Assembly: GCF_014696225.1 (NCBI RefSeq)
Contig: NZ_JACJPV010000006.1
Coordinates: forward strand, 113,987 to 177,986
Direction of reading: 5' to 3'
DNA length: 64,000 nt
Source of the DNA: Anabaena sp. FACHB-1237
GTDB taxonomy: Bacteria > Cyanobacteriota > Cyanobacteriia > Cyanobacteriales > Nostocaceae
In this document: in pieces, positions 1 to 8,547 of the stretch
Layout of the letters: each line of letters starts with the position of its first letter
Numbering within the stretch: the first letter of the stretch is position 1
Notes under the pieces: generated by a model
Database searches by the model: none
What the model was told of the DNA's origin: nothing
The model's input: only the letters and a program-made list of their open reading frames with translations
Made by a program: the position numbers and the translations under genes

Positions 1-120
1 GTTTTAAACATTGGTTATTACTCTTGAGACGATTGTTTGGTATTATAGCAAACAAATAAATCTGCGTTTATCTGCGTTTTTTTATTAATACTTGTACCTC
101 ACTTGAATAGGAATTGCGGC

Positions 121-223
121 GTTGCTGAAGTATGATATTTATTTCGCGCATTAGCGAAGCACTTGCGTTAGACGCAAAGTTTCAAATTTTGAATTTCTCA
201 ATTTCATACCTGAGTTCAGCAAC
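121..223. repeat. dispersed MITE-like repeat, copy 1
   Basis: About 103 bp bounded by imperfect inverted ends (GTTGCTGAA at the left, TTCAGCAAC at the right). Its interior, with a GACGCAAAGTTTCAAA stretch, recurs at 43162-43257. No coding capacity. The bases before it (about 57-115) hold another small repeat with 'tctgcgtttatctgcg' that recurs near 20448-20507. Nothing else is visible in 1-248. Confidence 0.6.
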
Positions 224-248
224 CCCGGAATTGCTATAGCTTTAGATG

Positions 249-2078
249 TTACAGTTTACCAGTTTTAAAAAAAAGAAAATTGACACGACCTATAGACCTA
301 CTTCCTCCACCTACACCCTTTCCATCCCAATCATCCCAAAATCTAGCAGGCAGGTGTCCTTGAGGTGATGATATATTAAACGTGACATCTTTATACCACA
401 ACCTCCGTCCTCCTATCCTCCATCCTACTCTATCGCCAAAGGCAGTCCAGATTTGATCATTATATTCGTTAGTGCCACCCAAACTTTGATAAATCTGTTT
501 CTGCACAGAAAAACCAAAGTGCCCATTACTGTACTTGATCCACAAATCATCAATGACATGAAGATCATCATCAGGAAATAACATGATCCTGAAAGTTTCC
601 TTATCCGCTTCTTTCCATTGACCACATTTTAAAAATTGCTCTAGTTTTTGACAGCAGCTTGGTATAGTAGTATTAACAACTTCTGAATTAGATTTAATTC
701 TGGATACTAGAAAAGAAAACCCTCGTCGTACATCACTTCGATATTTTCCATTTTTTTTCAGTGGATAAATTGCAGGTAAGTGTCCTTGTGGTGCAGAAGT
801 ATTAAAAGTTAACTCTTCATAATATAACCACTTATTTCCTATCCTCCATCCTACTCTATCGCCAAAGGCAGCCCAGATTTGATCATTATATTCTTTAGTG
901 CCACCCAAACTTTGATAAATCTGTTTCTGCACAGAAAAACCAAAGTGCCCATTACTGTACTCGATCCACAAATCATCAATGACATGAAGATCATCATCAG
1001 GAAAATGATCAATACTTGTTTCATTTAACCAACCTTCTTTTTTTCGATTTGTTAGCGCTAACATGATCCTGAAAGTTTCCTCATCCGCTTCTTTCCATTG
1101 ACCACATTTTAAAAATTGCTCTAGTTTTTGATATCCACTGACTACAGGTAATTCTGTAACAGCTAGAGAAGCAACTAGGTTAATATGTTGATTTACAGGA
1201 TTAATCTCATTAATAACTTCTGGAACAGATTGATAACGATACTTGGGAATAGGATGTGCTAATTTGTCCAAAATCTTACCCAATTTATCACTAACCACAT
1301 TTCCATTCAAGTAATCTCGCCATACCCATTCCCCTTCTAAGGAACTATATAAATCAAAGGGACTAATTCCTGTTAATAAATGGAAACAACTCACACCCAA
1401 ACTATACAAATCGCTGCTAAATAATGGTTTACCCATAGACTGTTCAGGAGCGCAATATTCAGCCGATCCTATAATTGTTCCTATAGCTGTACGCTGCTGT
1501 GGCTTTACTACCTTAACTGCGCCAAAGTCTACTAAAAATAGTTTGTTATCACTATGACGACGTATGATATTATCTGGTTTGATATCCCGGTGTATAATAC
1601 CCTGGCTATGAATTGCTTCTACAACTGGTAATAAGTCCTGTAATAAATCCCAAATTTTAGACTCGTTAAATATTCCCTGGTTTTTTAATTCTGTTGATAA
1701 ATTATCACCATCAATAAACTGTTGTACCAAATACAAATGGTTGTTGTCACTGAAGTATGCTAATAAAGCGGGAATCTGTGAATATTCACCAAGTTTTTGT
1801 AATTGTTGCGCTTCTTGTAAAAACAATTCTGTAGCTTTTTGTAAACCTACTGTTTCTTGGTTTGGGGGTACAAATTGCTTAATAACGCATTTTTCGTTTA
1901 ATTTGTCAATATCTACCGCCAAATAGGTTTTAGCAAATCCACCACTACCCAATGTTTTAATTGGTTGATAGCGGTTTCTCAATGTTATTAAGGTAACTCC
2001 ACAGCTAGGACAAAATTGGGTGTGTTCAGGAACTGGGGGGTTATGACACCCTGGGTTGAGACAACATATTTGATTCAT
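249..2078 (-). CDS. Ser/Thr protein kinase with N-terminal zinc ribbon and two GUN4 domains
   Basis: 609 aa. Residues 5-27 form a Cys4 ribbon (CCLNPGC ... CPSCG). A Hanks-type kinase follows: glycine loop GSGGFAKTY (44-52), catalytic Lys67, HRD at 163-165 and DFG at 184-186, so it should be active. Two GUN4 domains (about 317-450 and 477-590) with the ID-LW-YS-G-FGFSVQ signature follow. GUN4 binds tetrapyrroles in its best-known members; here it is probably a sensor or interaction module. The two GUN4 units are nearly identical at DNA level, so the duplication is recent. The second lacks 18 residues present in the first (341-358, from ALTNRKKEGW on). Cytosolic; targets unknown. The start ATG is followed at once by the ribbon. 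Confidence 0.9.
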   Translation of the reverse strand: MNQICCLNPGCHNPPVPEHTQFCPSCGVTLITLRNRYQPIKTLGSGGFAKTYLAVDIDKLNEKCVIKQFVPPNQETVGLQKATELFLQEAQQLQKLGEYSQIPALLAYFSDNNHLYLVQQFIDGDNLSTELKNQGIFNESKIWDLLQDLLPVVEAIHSQGIIHRDIKPDNIIRRHSDNKLFLVDFGAVKVVKPQQRTAIGTIIGSAEYCAPEQSMGKPLFSSDLYSLGVSCFHLLTGISPFDLYSSLEGEWVWRDYLNGNVVSDKLGKILDKLAHPIPKYRYQSVPEVINEINPVNQHINLVASLAVTELPVVSGYQKLEQFLKCGQWKEADEETFRIMLALTNRKKEGWLNETSIDHFPDDDLHVIDDLWIEYSNGHFGFSVQKQIYQSLGGTKEYNDQIWAAFGDRVGWRIGNKWLYYEELTFNTSAPQGHLPAIYPLKKNGKYRSDVRRGFSFLVSRIKSNSEVVNTTIPSCCQKLEQFLKCGQWKEADKETFRIMLFPDDDLHVIDDLWIKYSNGHFGFSVQKQIYQSLGGTNEYNDQIWTAFGDRVGWRIGGRRLWYKDVTFNISSPQGHLPARFWDDWDGKGVGGGSRSIGRVNFLFFKTGKL

Positions 2079-2185
2079 GGTTGTGCAGTGGTAGATACAT
2101 TTATAATTAATATAATTAAGTATTTACAATGTAGCACAAATTGGTAATATTGTTTGGGGAAATTTGAATAATACGATTTAACCTG

Positions 2186-2334
2186 TTATTGCCATTTTTC
2201 TATAAGATTCGCTTCTGTGTATTTTGGGAGATAATCATTTTCTAAACCCCTCATAGTCTGTTGAAGTAAAAATTGATTCCATTCTTCATTTTCTGTATTA
2301 TTCCTATATGATAACAAGGGGTTATAAAGTGTTG
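2186..2334 (-). pseudogene. orphan coding remnant, C-terminal part of an unknown protein
   Basis: An open frame without a start codon reads about 49 codons (… EEWNQFLLQQTMRGLEN … NLIEKWQ, stop TAA at 2186-2188). The composition looks like a real soluble protein, but I do not recognise the family. It abuts the Uma2 remnant in a different frame, so the two are joined by a deletion or rearrangement. Confidence 0.35.
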
Positions 2335-2344
2335 GTTTGCGATC

Positions 2345-2411
2345 GCTAATGTAATTTTATTATGATTATCAGTTCCCCCGGTCATCGCTATAATTTCCCC
2401 ATCCCGATATC
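2345..2411 (-). pseudogene. Uma2-family endonuclease fragment
   Basis: Aligns without gaps over about 67 bp with the N-terminal part of the intact Uma2 gene at 7247-7837 and reads GEIIAMTGG…NHNKITLA on the minus strand, the Uma2 (DUF820) N-terminal motif. It is too short to be functional. It sits immediately downstream of the AAA/DUF4276 remnant, the same order as in the intact block 5 kb away. Confidence 0.75.
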
Positions 2412-2482
2412 CAGTGGACTAATAATGCTTTATTTGAAACAGAAACATGATGTATAGCAATCCTAAATAACCTTTTTCTAAG

Positions 2483-3637
2483 TTAAAATTTAAGACTGAA
2501 TAATGCTTTTAATGGCATTGATAAAGTGAAAAAACTTAGAGAGCGTGTATTTTCCAGATTTAAATAAGGTGCTATCATTCGTGAACCGTTTATTTTTTGG
2601 TATTCAGGTACAAGTGATTTTAGTTCTTTTGATGGACTTTCAAGATTATCAGGATTTCTGAATGCATATTCTCGAAATTCCTCTGCAAGTTCATATAAAA
2701 GTTTAGGGTAAAGTTGATTTTCTGGTTCTTCTACACATAACAAAGGATGAGGGTTAGGATCATATAAAAGCACCAAATAAGCAAACATTTTGATAGTTCC
2801 ATCAGAAACATATCTTGCTAAAAAAGGATCATGAAAATCACCATCTTTAAACCTTAATAATACTCTTCCTTCCTCAGTAATTTTTGCATCAACTTGACTA
2901 ATACCTGGAACTCTTTGTTTTAACTTTTCCAGAATTTTTTGGAAAATAACAGGATGTCTTTTATAGAGAAATTCCGTCACCATTGCTAAGTTTTCGCCCT
3001 CTTTGGAAAGATGTTCTGCATAACTAGATTCCCGTTCTAGTCGCGCTTGTTGGATATGAAAATCAGAAATATGCCAATTTTCAAGTAAATTACCAATTGC
3101 TTTACTTGCAGGGAATTTTTCAAATTGTGCTAAACCTTTTAAAGGCAGAATATCTGGAGATTTTAACTCGTGGTCTTCTCTTTTTAATTCTTTTTCATCT
3201 ATAATCTGATCAGGCTCATTAATAACAGCTTGTCCTTTACCTTTAGAAAAATCAATAAACCTCCAAGGTTGACCTTTACTACCTCTGCGGTATTGAAGAA
3301 TCTCTCTTTCTATGAGAGGAAGACCATCTTCTTCGGCGATTTGCAAAGAATAAGTAATTAAGGGTGATTTATCAGCTAGACGAAATTTTAATTCAATTTC
3401 TATTAGTCCGGTTGAATTGCGGCTTCTTACTTCCTGAAATCCTCGACCTCCTCCTAATTTCGTGAGGGCAACATGAACATTATCGGTTAAAGCATCTTTG
3501 AGAAAACTGAACACATTAAAAAGTGTGGTTTTACCAGTACCATTTGCACCGACAAAAACGCACATCTTGGGAATTTTTTTAATTTCCACATTTTTGAAAG
3601 CTTTAAAGTTTTTTAGATGGATACTTTCGATTTTCAT
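2483..3637 (-). pseudogene. AAA ATPase truncated and fused to the tail of its DUF4276 partner
   Basis: 384 codons. Residues 1-325 are an ABC-type AAA_21 (RecF/OLD-like) ATPase: Walker A GANGTGKTT (30-38) and Walker B LLCVEEPEN (299-307). After REYA (residue 325, about base 2662) the frame passes into FRNPD..., which matches not the ATPase but the C-terminus of a DUF4276 protein (compare FRNPDTIKGG in the gene at 7952-8536). The ATPase STHSP switch region and the N-terminal two thirds of DUF4276 are missing. Near the end a six-A run (2529-2534) holds an apparent one-base insertion; without it the protein would read SFHFINAIKSIIQS and stop, the normal DUF4276 ending. Deletion plus frameshift make this a decayed second copy of the 7952-9723 cassette. 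Confidence 0.85.
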
Positions 3638-3733
3638 GACTCACCATTAAAAGATTTTTTGAATAGCAATTTGTGTCAATAGTATAATTTATTCGCAAAA
3701 GAATTTTTTTCATTAATTAAGTTCGCGATTTAT

Positions 3734-4156
3734 TTAATTAAAAATAAAATTTAATGCCTGTTTGATAATTAATTCTTGATCTACCATATTTCTCAAGGTT
3801 AATTCATCATAAATTCCGCCAAAAGCTTCTAAAGAAGCATTATCTAAAGCTCGATTATAAGCTCCTGGTAAAATTTCTTCTATTTCTTGTTTGTTCATGT
3901 AATATCCTCCAGCTTTTCTGCGTTTGTTGATCCGATCAATTGCGTCAATAGCATTCCGAATGGAAACATCCCAAGAATGAGTTGTCCTTTTTTCTGCCTG
4001 TTGTTTAATTAAATGGACTAAAAGCACTACACAATAGCTATAAATTTTATTGATTTTATCTTCTTTGCTCATTTCTTCTAATTCATCAATTAAAGATAGA
4101 GCCGCTTTTAGGTTGCCAGAAACCACTAATTCTCTGAGTTCTAGTAATTCTTCCAT
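3734..4156 (-). CDS. DUF29 family protein
   Basis: 140 aa, close to the usual DUF29 length (PF01724, common in cyanobacteria, function unknown). Highly helical; begins MEELLELRELV and has the typical central stretch YSYCVVLLVHLIKQQ. It lies between the decayed ATPase gene and a pgk fragment. Many paralogues per genome are usual in Nostocales. Predicted cytosolic; no role can be inferred beyond association with accessory islands. Confidence 0.85.
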   Translation of the reverse strand: MEELLELRELVVSGNLKAALSLIDELEEMSKEDKINKIYSYCVVLLVHLIKQQAEKRTTHSWDVSIRNAIDAIDRINKRRKAGGYYMNKQEIEEILPGAYNRALDNASLEAFGGIYDELTLRNMVDQELIIKQALNFIFN

Positions 4157-4213
4157 GATTTGCTCTTTCCTTGAAGTTTGCTATTTCTAGCATAGCGCTG
4201 ATAACGCTATCAA

Positions 4214-4284
4214 CTACAGATACACCACTAATGATAACGGTTGTTGTGCAAGTTTTGCCAATTTCTGCTAGAGTATGAGCGATC
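4214..4284 (-). pseudogene. pgk-derived fragment
   Basis: Seventy-one bp align without gaps (I count about 11 mismatches) with 9914-9984, the C-terminal part of the intact pgk gene, on the same strand. Translation gives [16 protein letters not shown] against [16 protein letters not shown] in pgk. The Gly-rich nucleotide-binding segment is broken (GGGD becomes ISGV). Non-functional. It marks the edge of the ancestral duplicated block. Confidence 0.8.
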
Positions 4285-4422
4285 TCGCAAGCTCTGACTT
4301 ATCAGTTCGCTTCCGTATCCGCAGTAAGCACAATCACAACACATAAAATTCAGAAATTAAGCTCCCACGAAGAAGCCTTTGTCAAGTAAGATAGAATCAA
4401 AGGACTGTATAAAGGTAAAAAT

Positions 4423-4755
4423 ATGCAAATAGAGGATTATTTTGAATTTTTAGATCCAGACGATATCCGCATTAAGGGTCATAGAATCGGTATTGATGAT
4501 GTGATTGATTATTACTTACAAGGATACATACCTGAACAAATTCTGGAAGATTTGCCATCGCTAGATTTAGAAAAGATTCACGCTACTATTACCTACTATC
4601 TCCATAATCGTGGGGAAATAGATGCTTATATGTTGCGGTTGGCTAGGTGGAGAGAACAGCGTTATCAAGAAGCTGCGGCTAATCCTTCCCCGATGATACA
4701 GCATTTGAGAGCAATAAAGGCACAACGAGAACAGGAGCGGCTTAATCTTGTATGA
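4423..4755 (+). CDS. DUF433 domain protein, putative antitoxin
   Basis: 110 aa. DUF433 (PF04255) helix-turn-helix-like fold; the core signature RIKGHRIGIDDVIDYY and GYIPEQILEDLPSL is visible at about residues 16-47. In cyanobacteria DUF433 genes are usually paired with DUF5615 PIN-like toxins. Here the stop codon overlaps by ATGA the start of a short ORF that begins exactly like DUF5615 but is truncated. Likely the surviving antitoxin of a decayed toxin-antitoxin operon. Confidence 0.85.
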   Translation: MQIEDYFEFLDPDDIRIKGHRIGIDDVIDYYLQGYIPEQILEDLPSLDLEKIHATITYYLHNRGEIDAYMLRLARWREQRYQEAAANPSPMIQHLRAIKAQREQERLNLV

Positions 4756-4841
4756 AGATCCGTTTCTTGCTTGATGAAAATTTGCTTGATGAAAATTTGT
4801 CACCAAAGATAAAGTTTGTGTGGGGTTATGTGCTAATATAG
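4752..4841 (+). pseudogene. truncated DUF5615 PIN-like toxin
   Basis: 29 codons starting MKIRFLLDEN, the diagnostic N-terminus of DUF5615 (Mut7-C/PIN-like) toxins with its first catalytic Asp. A 15-bp direct duplication (LLDEN repeated) is followed by LSPKIK and then an early TAG. The full family is about 110-120 aa. The ATGA overlap with the DUF433 gene is the normal operon junction, so this is a toxin gene lost by truncation. Confidence 0.65.
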
Positions 4842-4873
4842 TAAGTATCTAAATTATTACCTAATATTAAATT

Positions 4874-6871
4874 ATGATGTCGTTAAACCCTCCTCTCAAT
4901 AAAGAAGATTTTATTAAGTCTGGCTGGCAAGAAGTAATTGATAACAGCGAGAGAAAAGATTGTCAGAGCTATGACATGGCATTCTGGAATAAAGCGAAGA
5001 AAGCAGAAAAAGCGGGAAATACTAGAGAACAGGCAGTTTTTGGAATTTTAGCTGCTATAACTGGTGCTGCTATCGAACCAAAATCAAACGATGAATTTTT
5101 AAATCAAATTTTTAGTAACTTCACAGAAGAACATTTAAACTTTCTAAGTGAGATTGTACTTGAAATATCAGATCCAGAACTTCAAGCAAGAGTCGCTGAT
5201 ATTCTCTGGGTGAAAAAGGGTGACTATCGAATGGGAAAGTTAGCTGTTGATGCTTATTTAAAATCAGCTAAGGAATTAGAACATCGTGAAGAATGCTCTA
5301 ATTGTACAGATGAGATTGAAAGGCTGTTGAAAGAGGCATGGACTGATTGTACATACAGAATTGAAAGGGCTTTGAGGTTAGCACTTAAAATTAATTATAA
5401 GCCAGAAATTGTTGTTGAATATATAGATGAAGTTTTAAACCGTAACCAAGGAAAAGATCCGTTATGGTTATCTGTCAAATTAATGGAACTTTTGTTAGAT
5501 TGTAAACTTGGCAATGCTAATAAATATTCTATTCTTGCTGAAAAAGGAGCAATTTTTGCAGAATCTAATGGAGAGTGGGATAAAGCTAGGAGATGGTGGG
5601 AAATTAAAGTAGAATGGCATCGTATTGAAAAGAATTATGAAAAATTATATAAATCAAAAATTCTTGCTGCTGAAACTTACATCAAGGAATCTGAAGATTC
5701 GTTAACTAAATATCCAACCCCTTACTCCAAAGCATCTCATGACTTACAAAAAGCCTTTGAAGCATTTGAAAGATTAAAAAGCCAAGGTACAGAAGAGGAA
5801 AGAACTGCTATAAACACTAAATTAGAAGAAATTCACAAACCTCTTCTTGAGTATCAGCAGCAATCATCTAATGAGTTAATAAAAGTTTATTCTGAGTTTG
5901 ATATTAGCAATGAAATAGAACTAGCTCAATCACAGGTTAAAGGAAAAAAATTCTCAGAAGCAATATTAGCTTTAGCTTTGTTAGGAAGTCCTCAAAAAGT
6001 TTTAGACCTTCGCCAGATGGTAGAAAGAAATTCCTTGTTATCTCAATTCATGCCAATAAAGATAAAAAATGATATGGGAAAGACTGTTGCACGTCAACCT
6101 ATAGAGCCAAATAAAGCAGAAGAGGCAATCCTTTTTGAAATGTACAGGATAGCAATTGTGACTCATAGATGTCATACTCAAGCATTTATTGAACCAGCTA
6201 GATATCAAATATTTTCAGAACACATATTACAAAAAGCTGAAGATAATAGAATTAAAGAGACTGATTTAATACCATTAGTTTCAAATAACCCCTTTGTACC
6301 ACCAGGAAGAGAAAAGTTATTTGCAAAAGGTCTTTACGCTGGTTTGATAGGAGATTTCATAACCTCTACTCATATTTTAATTCCTCAAATTGAAAACTCT
6401 GTTCGCTACTTACTTTTGAAAAGAGGAGTAATCACTTCAGGAATTGATAATAAAAATAATGGTATTCAACAAGAAGATAACTTAAATTCAACGCTTTATC
6501 CCAGTAAATATCCAAAAATTACTTCTATTTTTGATGAAGATACTCTTCTCGATATTCGAGGTTTACTAATTGAACATTCTGGCTCAAATTTAAGAAATAA
6601 AATGGCTCATGGTTTAATTAGTGATGATGATTTTTCTAGTTCTATTTTCTCTTACTTATGGTGGTTAACATTACGGTTATGTTTTTGTATAGGAATATTA
6701 GTTCCTCAAGAAATTGTAGAGGAATCTAATCCTTGGATTAAATTTGCTGTTATGTTTAAAGATGATCCATTATTTGATGAATTTGTCGAAGAAATGGCTA
6801 AAAATCGCCGGGAATTAGATGAGGAAATAGCTAGTTACGAAGCATCTTTAGAGGAGAATGATGTGGCGTGA
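4874..6871 (+). CDS. large helical protein with C-terminal DUF4209 (HEPN-like) domain
   Basis: 665 aa. The first ~450 residues are charged, helical and repeat-like (AEKAGNTREQAV, ARRWWEIKVEWH), suggesting a TPR-like solenoid. The C-terminal ~150 residues carry DUF4209: the segment SNLRNKMAHGL contains the conserved RN-x3-HG signature, which also fits the R-x4-H catalytic motif of HEPN ribonucleases. A GTG-started PIN-domain gene overlaps its stop by 4 bp, so the two are translationally coupled. The upstream gap is short and lacks an obvious terminator. Role unknown; RNA-targeting toxin or defence component is an inference from the HEPN-like motif and the PIN partner. Confidence 0.7.
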   Translation: MMSLNPPLNKEDFIKSGWQEVIDNSERKDCQSYDMAFWNKAKKAEKAGNTREQAVFGILAAITGAAIEPKSNDEFLNQIFSNFTEEHLNFLSEIVLEISDPELQARVADILWVKKGDYRMGKLAVDAYLKSAKELEHREECSNCTDEIERLLKEAWTDCTYRIERALRLALKINYKPEIVVEYIDEVLNRNQGKDPLWLSVKLMELLLDCKLGNANKYSILAEKGAIFAESNGEWDKARRWWEIKVEWHRIEKNYEKLYKSKILAAETYIKESEDSLTKYPTPYSKASHDLQKAFEAFERLKSQGTEEERTAINTKLEEIHKPLLEYQQQSSNELIKVYSEFDISNEIELAQSQVKGKKFSEAILALALLGSPQKVLDLRQMVERNSLLSQFMPIKIKNDMGKTVARQPIEPNKAEEAILFEMYRIAIVTHRCHTQAFIEPARYQIFSEHILQKAEDNRIKETDLIPLVSNNPFVPPGREKLFAKGLYAGLIGDFITSTHILIPQIENSVRYLLLKRGVITSGIDNKNNGIQQEDNLNSTLYPSKYPKITSIFDEDTLLDIRGLLIEHSGSNLRNKMAHGLISDDDFSSSIFSYLWWLTLRLCFCIGILVPQEIVEESNPWIKFAVMFKDDPLFDEFVEEMAKNRRELDEEIASYEASLEENDVA

Positions 6872-7302
6872 GTATATATATTCTCGATACTAATATTGTG
6901 ACTCTTTTTCAACACAAAAATACTCTAATTACTCAGCGTATTTGGTCTATTCAGCCTAGTAGTATATTTATTACAGTTGTGACTTTTCAAGAACAGTTAG
7001 AAGGTAGGTTAAAACAGGTAAATAGTAACAGTCAAAAAACTGAAAAACTAATATCTGCTTATCGAGATTTGCGAAACCTTCGTGATTTTTATAGTAGTGT
7101 AAATTTATTGGATTTTAATGAAGGAGCTTGCGAATATTTTAAAAAACTGCGTCAGCAGAAAATTAATACAGGTACACAAGATTTAAGAATTGCTGCTATA
7201 GCTTTAGTTAATAATGCAATTTTAGTCACTCAAAATTCCCAAGATTTTAACAAAGTTCCTGATTTAAAAATGGAAGATTGGAGTAAATATAAAATAAACT
7301 AA
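6868..7302 (+). CDS. PIN-domain protein, VapC-like
   Basis: 144 aa with a GTG start inside the preceding gene's stop (GTGA). PIN fold: MSIYILDTNIV supplies the first Asp (residue 7), QEQLEG a conserved Glu region, and TGTQDLRIAAIA with LVTQNSQDF the later acidic residues. The final motif has TQNSQDF where VapC usually has T-N-x-x-DF, which is compatible. A typical VapC would have a small antitoxin upstream; here the partner is instead a 665-aa DUF4209 protein. It converges with the Uma2 gene and overlaps it by 56 bp. Confidence 0.85.
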   Translation: MSIYILDTNIVTLFQHKNTLITQRIWSIQPSSIFITVVTFQEQLEGRLKQVNSNSQKTEKLISAYRDLRNLRDFYSSVNLLDFNEGACEYFKKLRQQKINTGTQDLRIAAIALVNNAILVTQNSQDFNKVPDLKMEDWSKYKIN

Positions 7303-7837
7303 TTTCAAAATCAAGATATTGCAATTTAACAATATCATTTTCAGATTTATATTCTCTAAAAATCCATTCTCCCTCATTAGTTTTGCTATAGTGCATGACT
7401 TGATATTGATTTTGTTCTACTAAAACATATTCTTTAAATTGGGGAATAGAACGATAAAAAGTAAATTTCTCACCTTGATCATAATTTTTTGTAGACTTAG
7501 ATAAAACCTCAACAATTAATAAAGGATTAGTCACAGTAGTATTATTTTTACTTGTATAACTAGCTTGACCATCAGTTACAATTACATCAGGATAAGTATA
7601 TTGTCTTAGTTGTGGAATCCATAAACGCATATCTGCCATAAAAACTTCATATTTTTTGCGTCTCAGGGCATATAATAAAATAGCAGCAATAGCTAGTGTA
7701 ATTTTATTATGATTACCACTTCCTCCAGTCATAGGTATAATTTCTCCATTGCGATATTCGCTTTTATAAAGTGCTTTTTCCTCTAATTCTAAATATTCTT
7801 CAGGGGTGTAAGTATGTATGCGAGTTTGTACTTCCAT
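7247..7837 (-). CDS. Uma2 family endonuclease
   Basis: Start set at 7837 (MEVQTRIHTYTPEEYL), preceded by an AAGGAG ribosome-binding site, rather than the longer frame to 7876; about 196 aa. Uma2 (DUF820, PD-(D/E)XK fold): YRNGEIIPMTGGS near residues 28-40, then YPDVIVTDGQ and PLLIVEVLSKST, which carry the catalytic D…E-x-L signature. These genes are greatly multiplied in cyanobacteria and their role is unresolved. Its 3' end overlaps the convergent PIN gene. A fragment of a second copy lies at 2345-2411. Confidence 0.9.
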   Translation of the reverse strand: MEVQTRIHTYTPEEYLELEEKALYKSEYRNGEIIPMTGGSGNHNKITLAIAAILLYALRRKKYEVFMADMRLWIPQLRQYTYPDVIVTDGQASYTSKNNTTVTNPLLIVEVLSKSTKNYDQGEKFTFYRSIPQFKEYVLVEQNQYQVMHYSKTNEGEWIFREYKSENDIVKLQYLDFEISLFYIYSNLPFLNQELC

Positions 7838-7951
7838 ATTATTCTCCTTGACAATATTTTTATTTGCAGATTTCATTTAATTATAATCAAACTACTACAC
7901 CAAAATCTTAATTAATAAAATTTGATTGATTGTATCATAATCAGATAAATT

Positions 7952-8536
7952 TTAACTAATCATTCTTCTTAATCCATCACGAAAAACCTGAAAACTTCTT
8001 GATTGGTTGTTTTCCACATCCATGTGGGGGGATACTTTTTGAGCAAAGTCCATTTTTTGTAACCCTGTCTCATAGCCATATCTTTTCAAAATTTTATCTA
8101 ATTCTTCCCATGTCCCACCTTTGATAGTATCTGGATTACGAAATTTAGCTTGTTGGGATAAAGAAGCAGGAATTTTTTCATATTCAGCCCTGATTGCTGC
8201 TACATCACCGATAAACCAAGACTCCAGTTCTTCTACAACAATTCGATGAAGAACAATATTTCCTTTTTTTTGGGTTACAATGCTACTAGCATCACAGAGT
8301 TTCTTCTTTAATTTTTGACAATCTGATCTATCTTCGTCTACTAAAATGACAATTCGCCAGTCATCAGTTACAAAATTAGCATAGGCTTTCATGCGCTCAG
8401 GCAATCTTTTTAAAAGTCTATCTTTACTTTGAAAGTTATGAATTTTAAAAGTATGAACATTACCTATAATTTTAGGAACAATTTGTTTTAAAGCAATTTC
8501 TGTGGAGGCTTCTTCTACTAAAAATTCTATGTGCAT
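7952..8536 (-). CDS. DUF4276 family (TOPRIM-like) protein, partner of AAA ATPase
   Basis: 194 aa. DUF4276 members resemble TOPRIM nucleases: Glu in EFLVEEASTEIAL near the N-terminus and a DxD pair in VILVDEDRSD (about 64-73), with helix-rich remainder EELESWFIGD. It lies 11 bp downstream of an AAA_21 ATPase gene on the same strand, the arrangement of two-gene ATPase/TOPRIM defence modules (OLD- and PARIS-like). Function in this organism is inferred. The C-terminal portion has a decayed paralogue fused to the ATPase at 2483-3637. Confidence 0.8.
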   Translation of the reverse strand: MHIEFLVEEASTEIALKQIVPKIIGNVHTFKIHNFQSKDRLLKRLPERMKAYANFVTDDWRIVILVDEDRSDCQKLKKKLCDASSIVTQKKGNIVLHRIVVEELESWFIGDVAAIRAEYEKIPASLSQQAKFRNPDTIKGGTWEELDKILKRYGYETGLQKMDFAQKVSPHMDVENNQSRSFQVFRDGLRRMIS

Positions 8537-8547
8537 AATTGATATTA

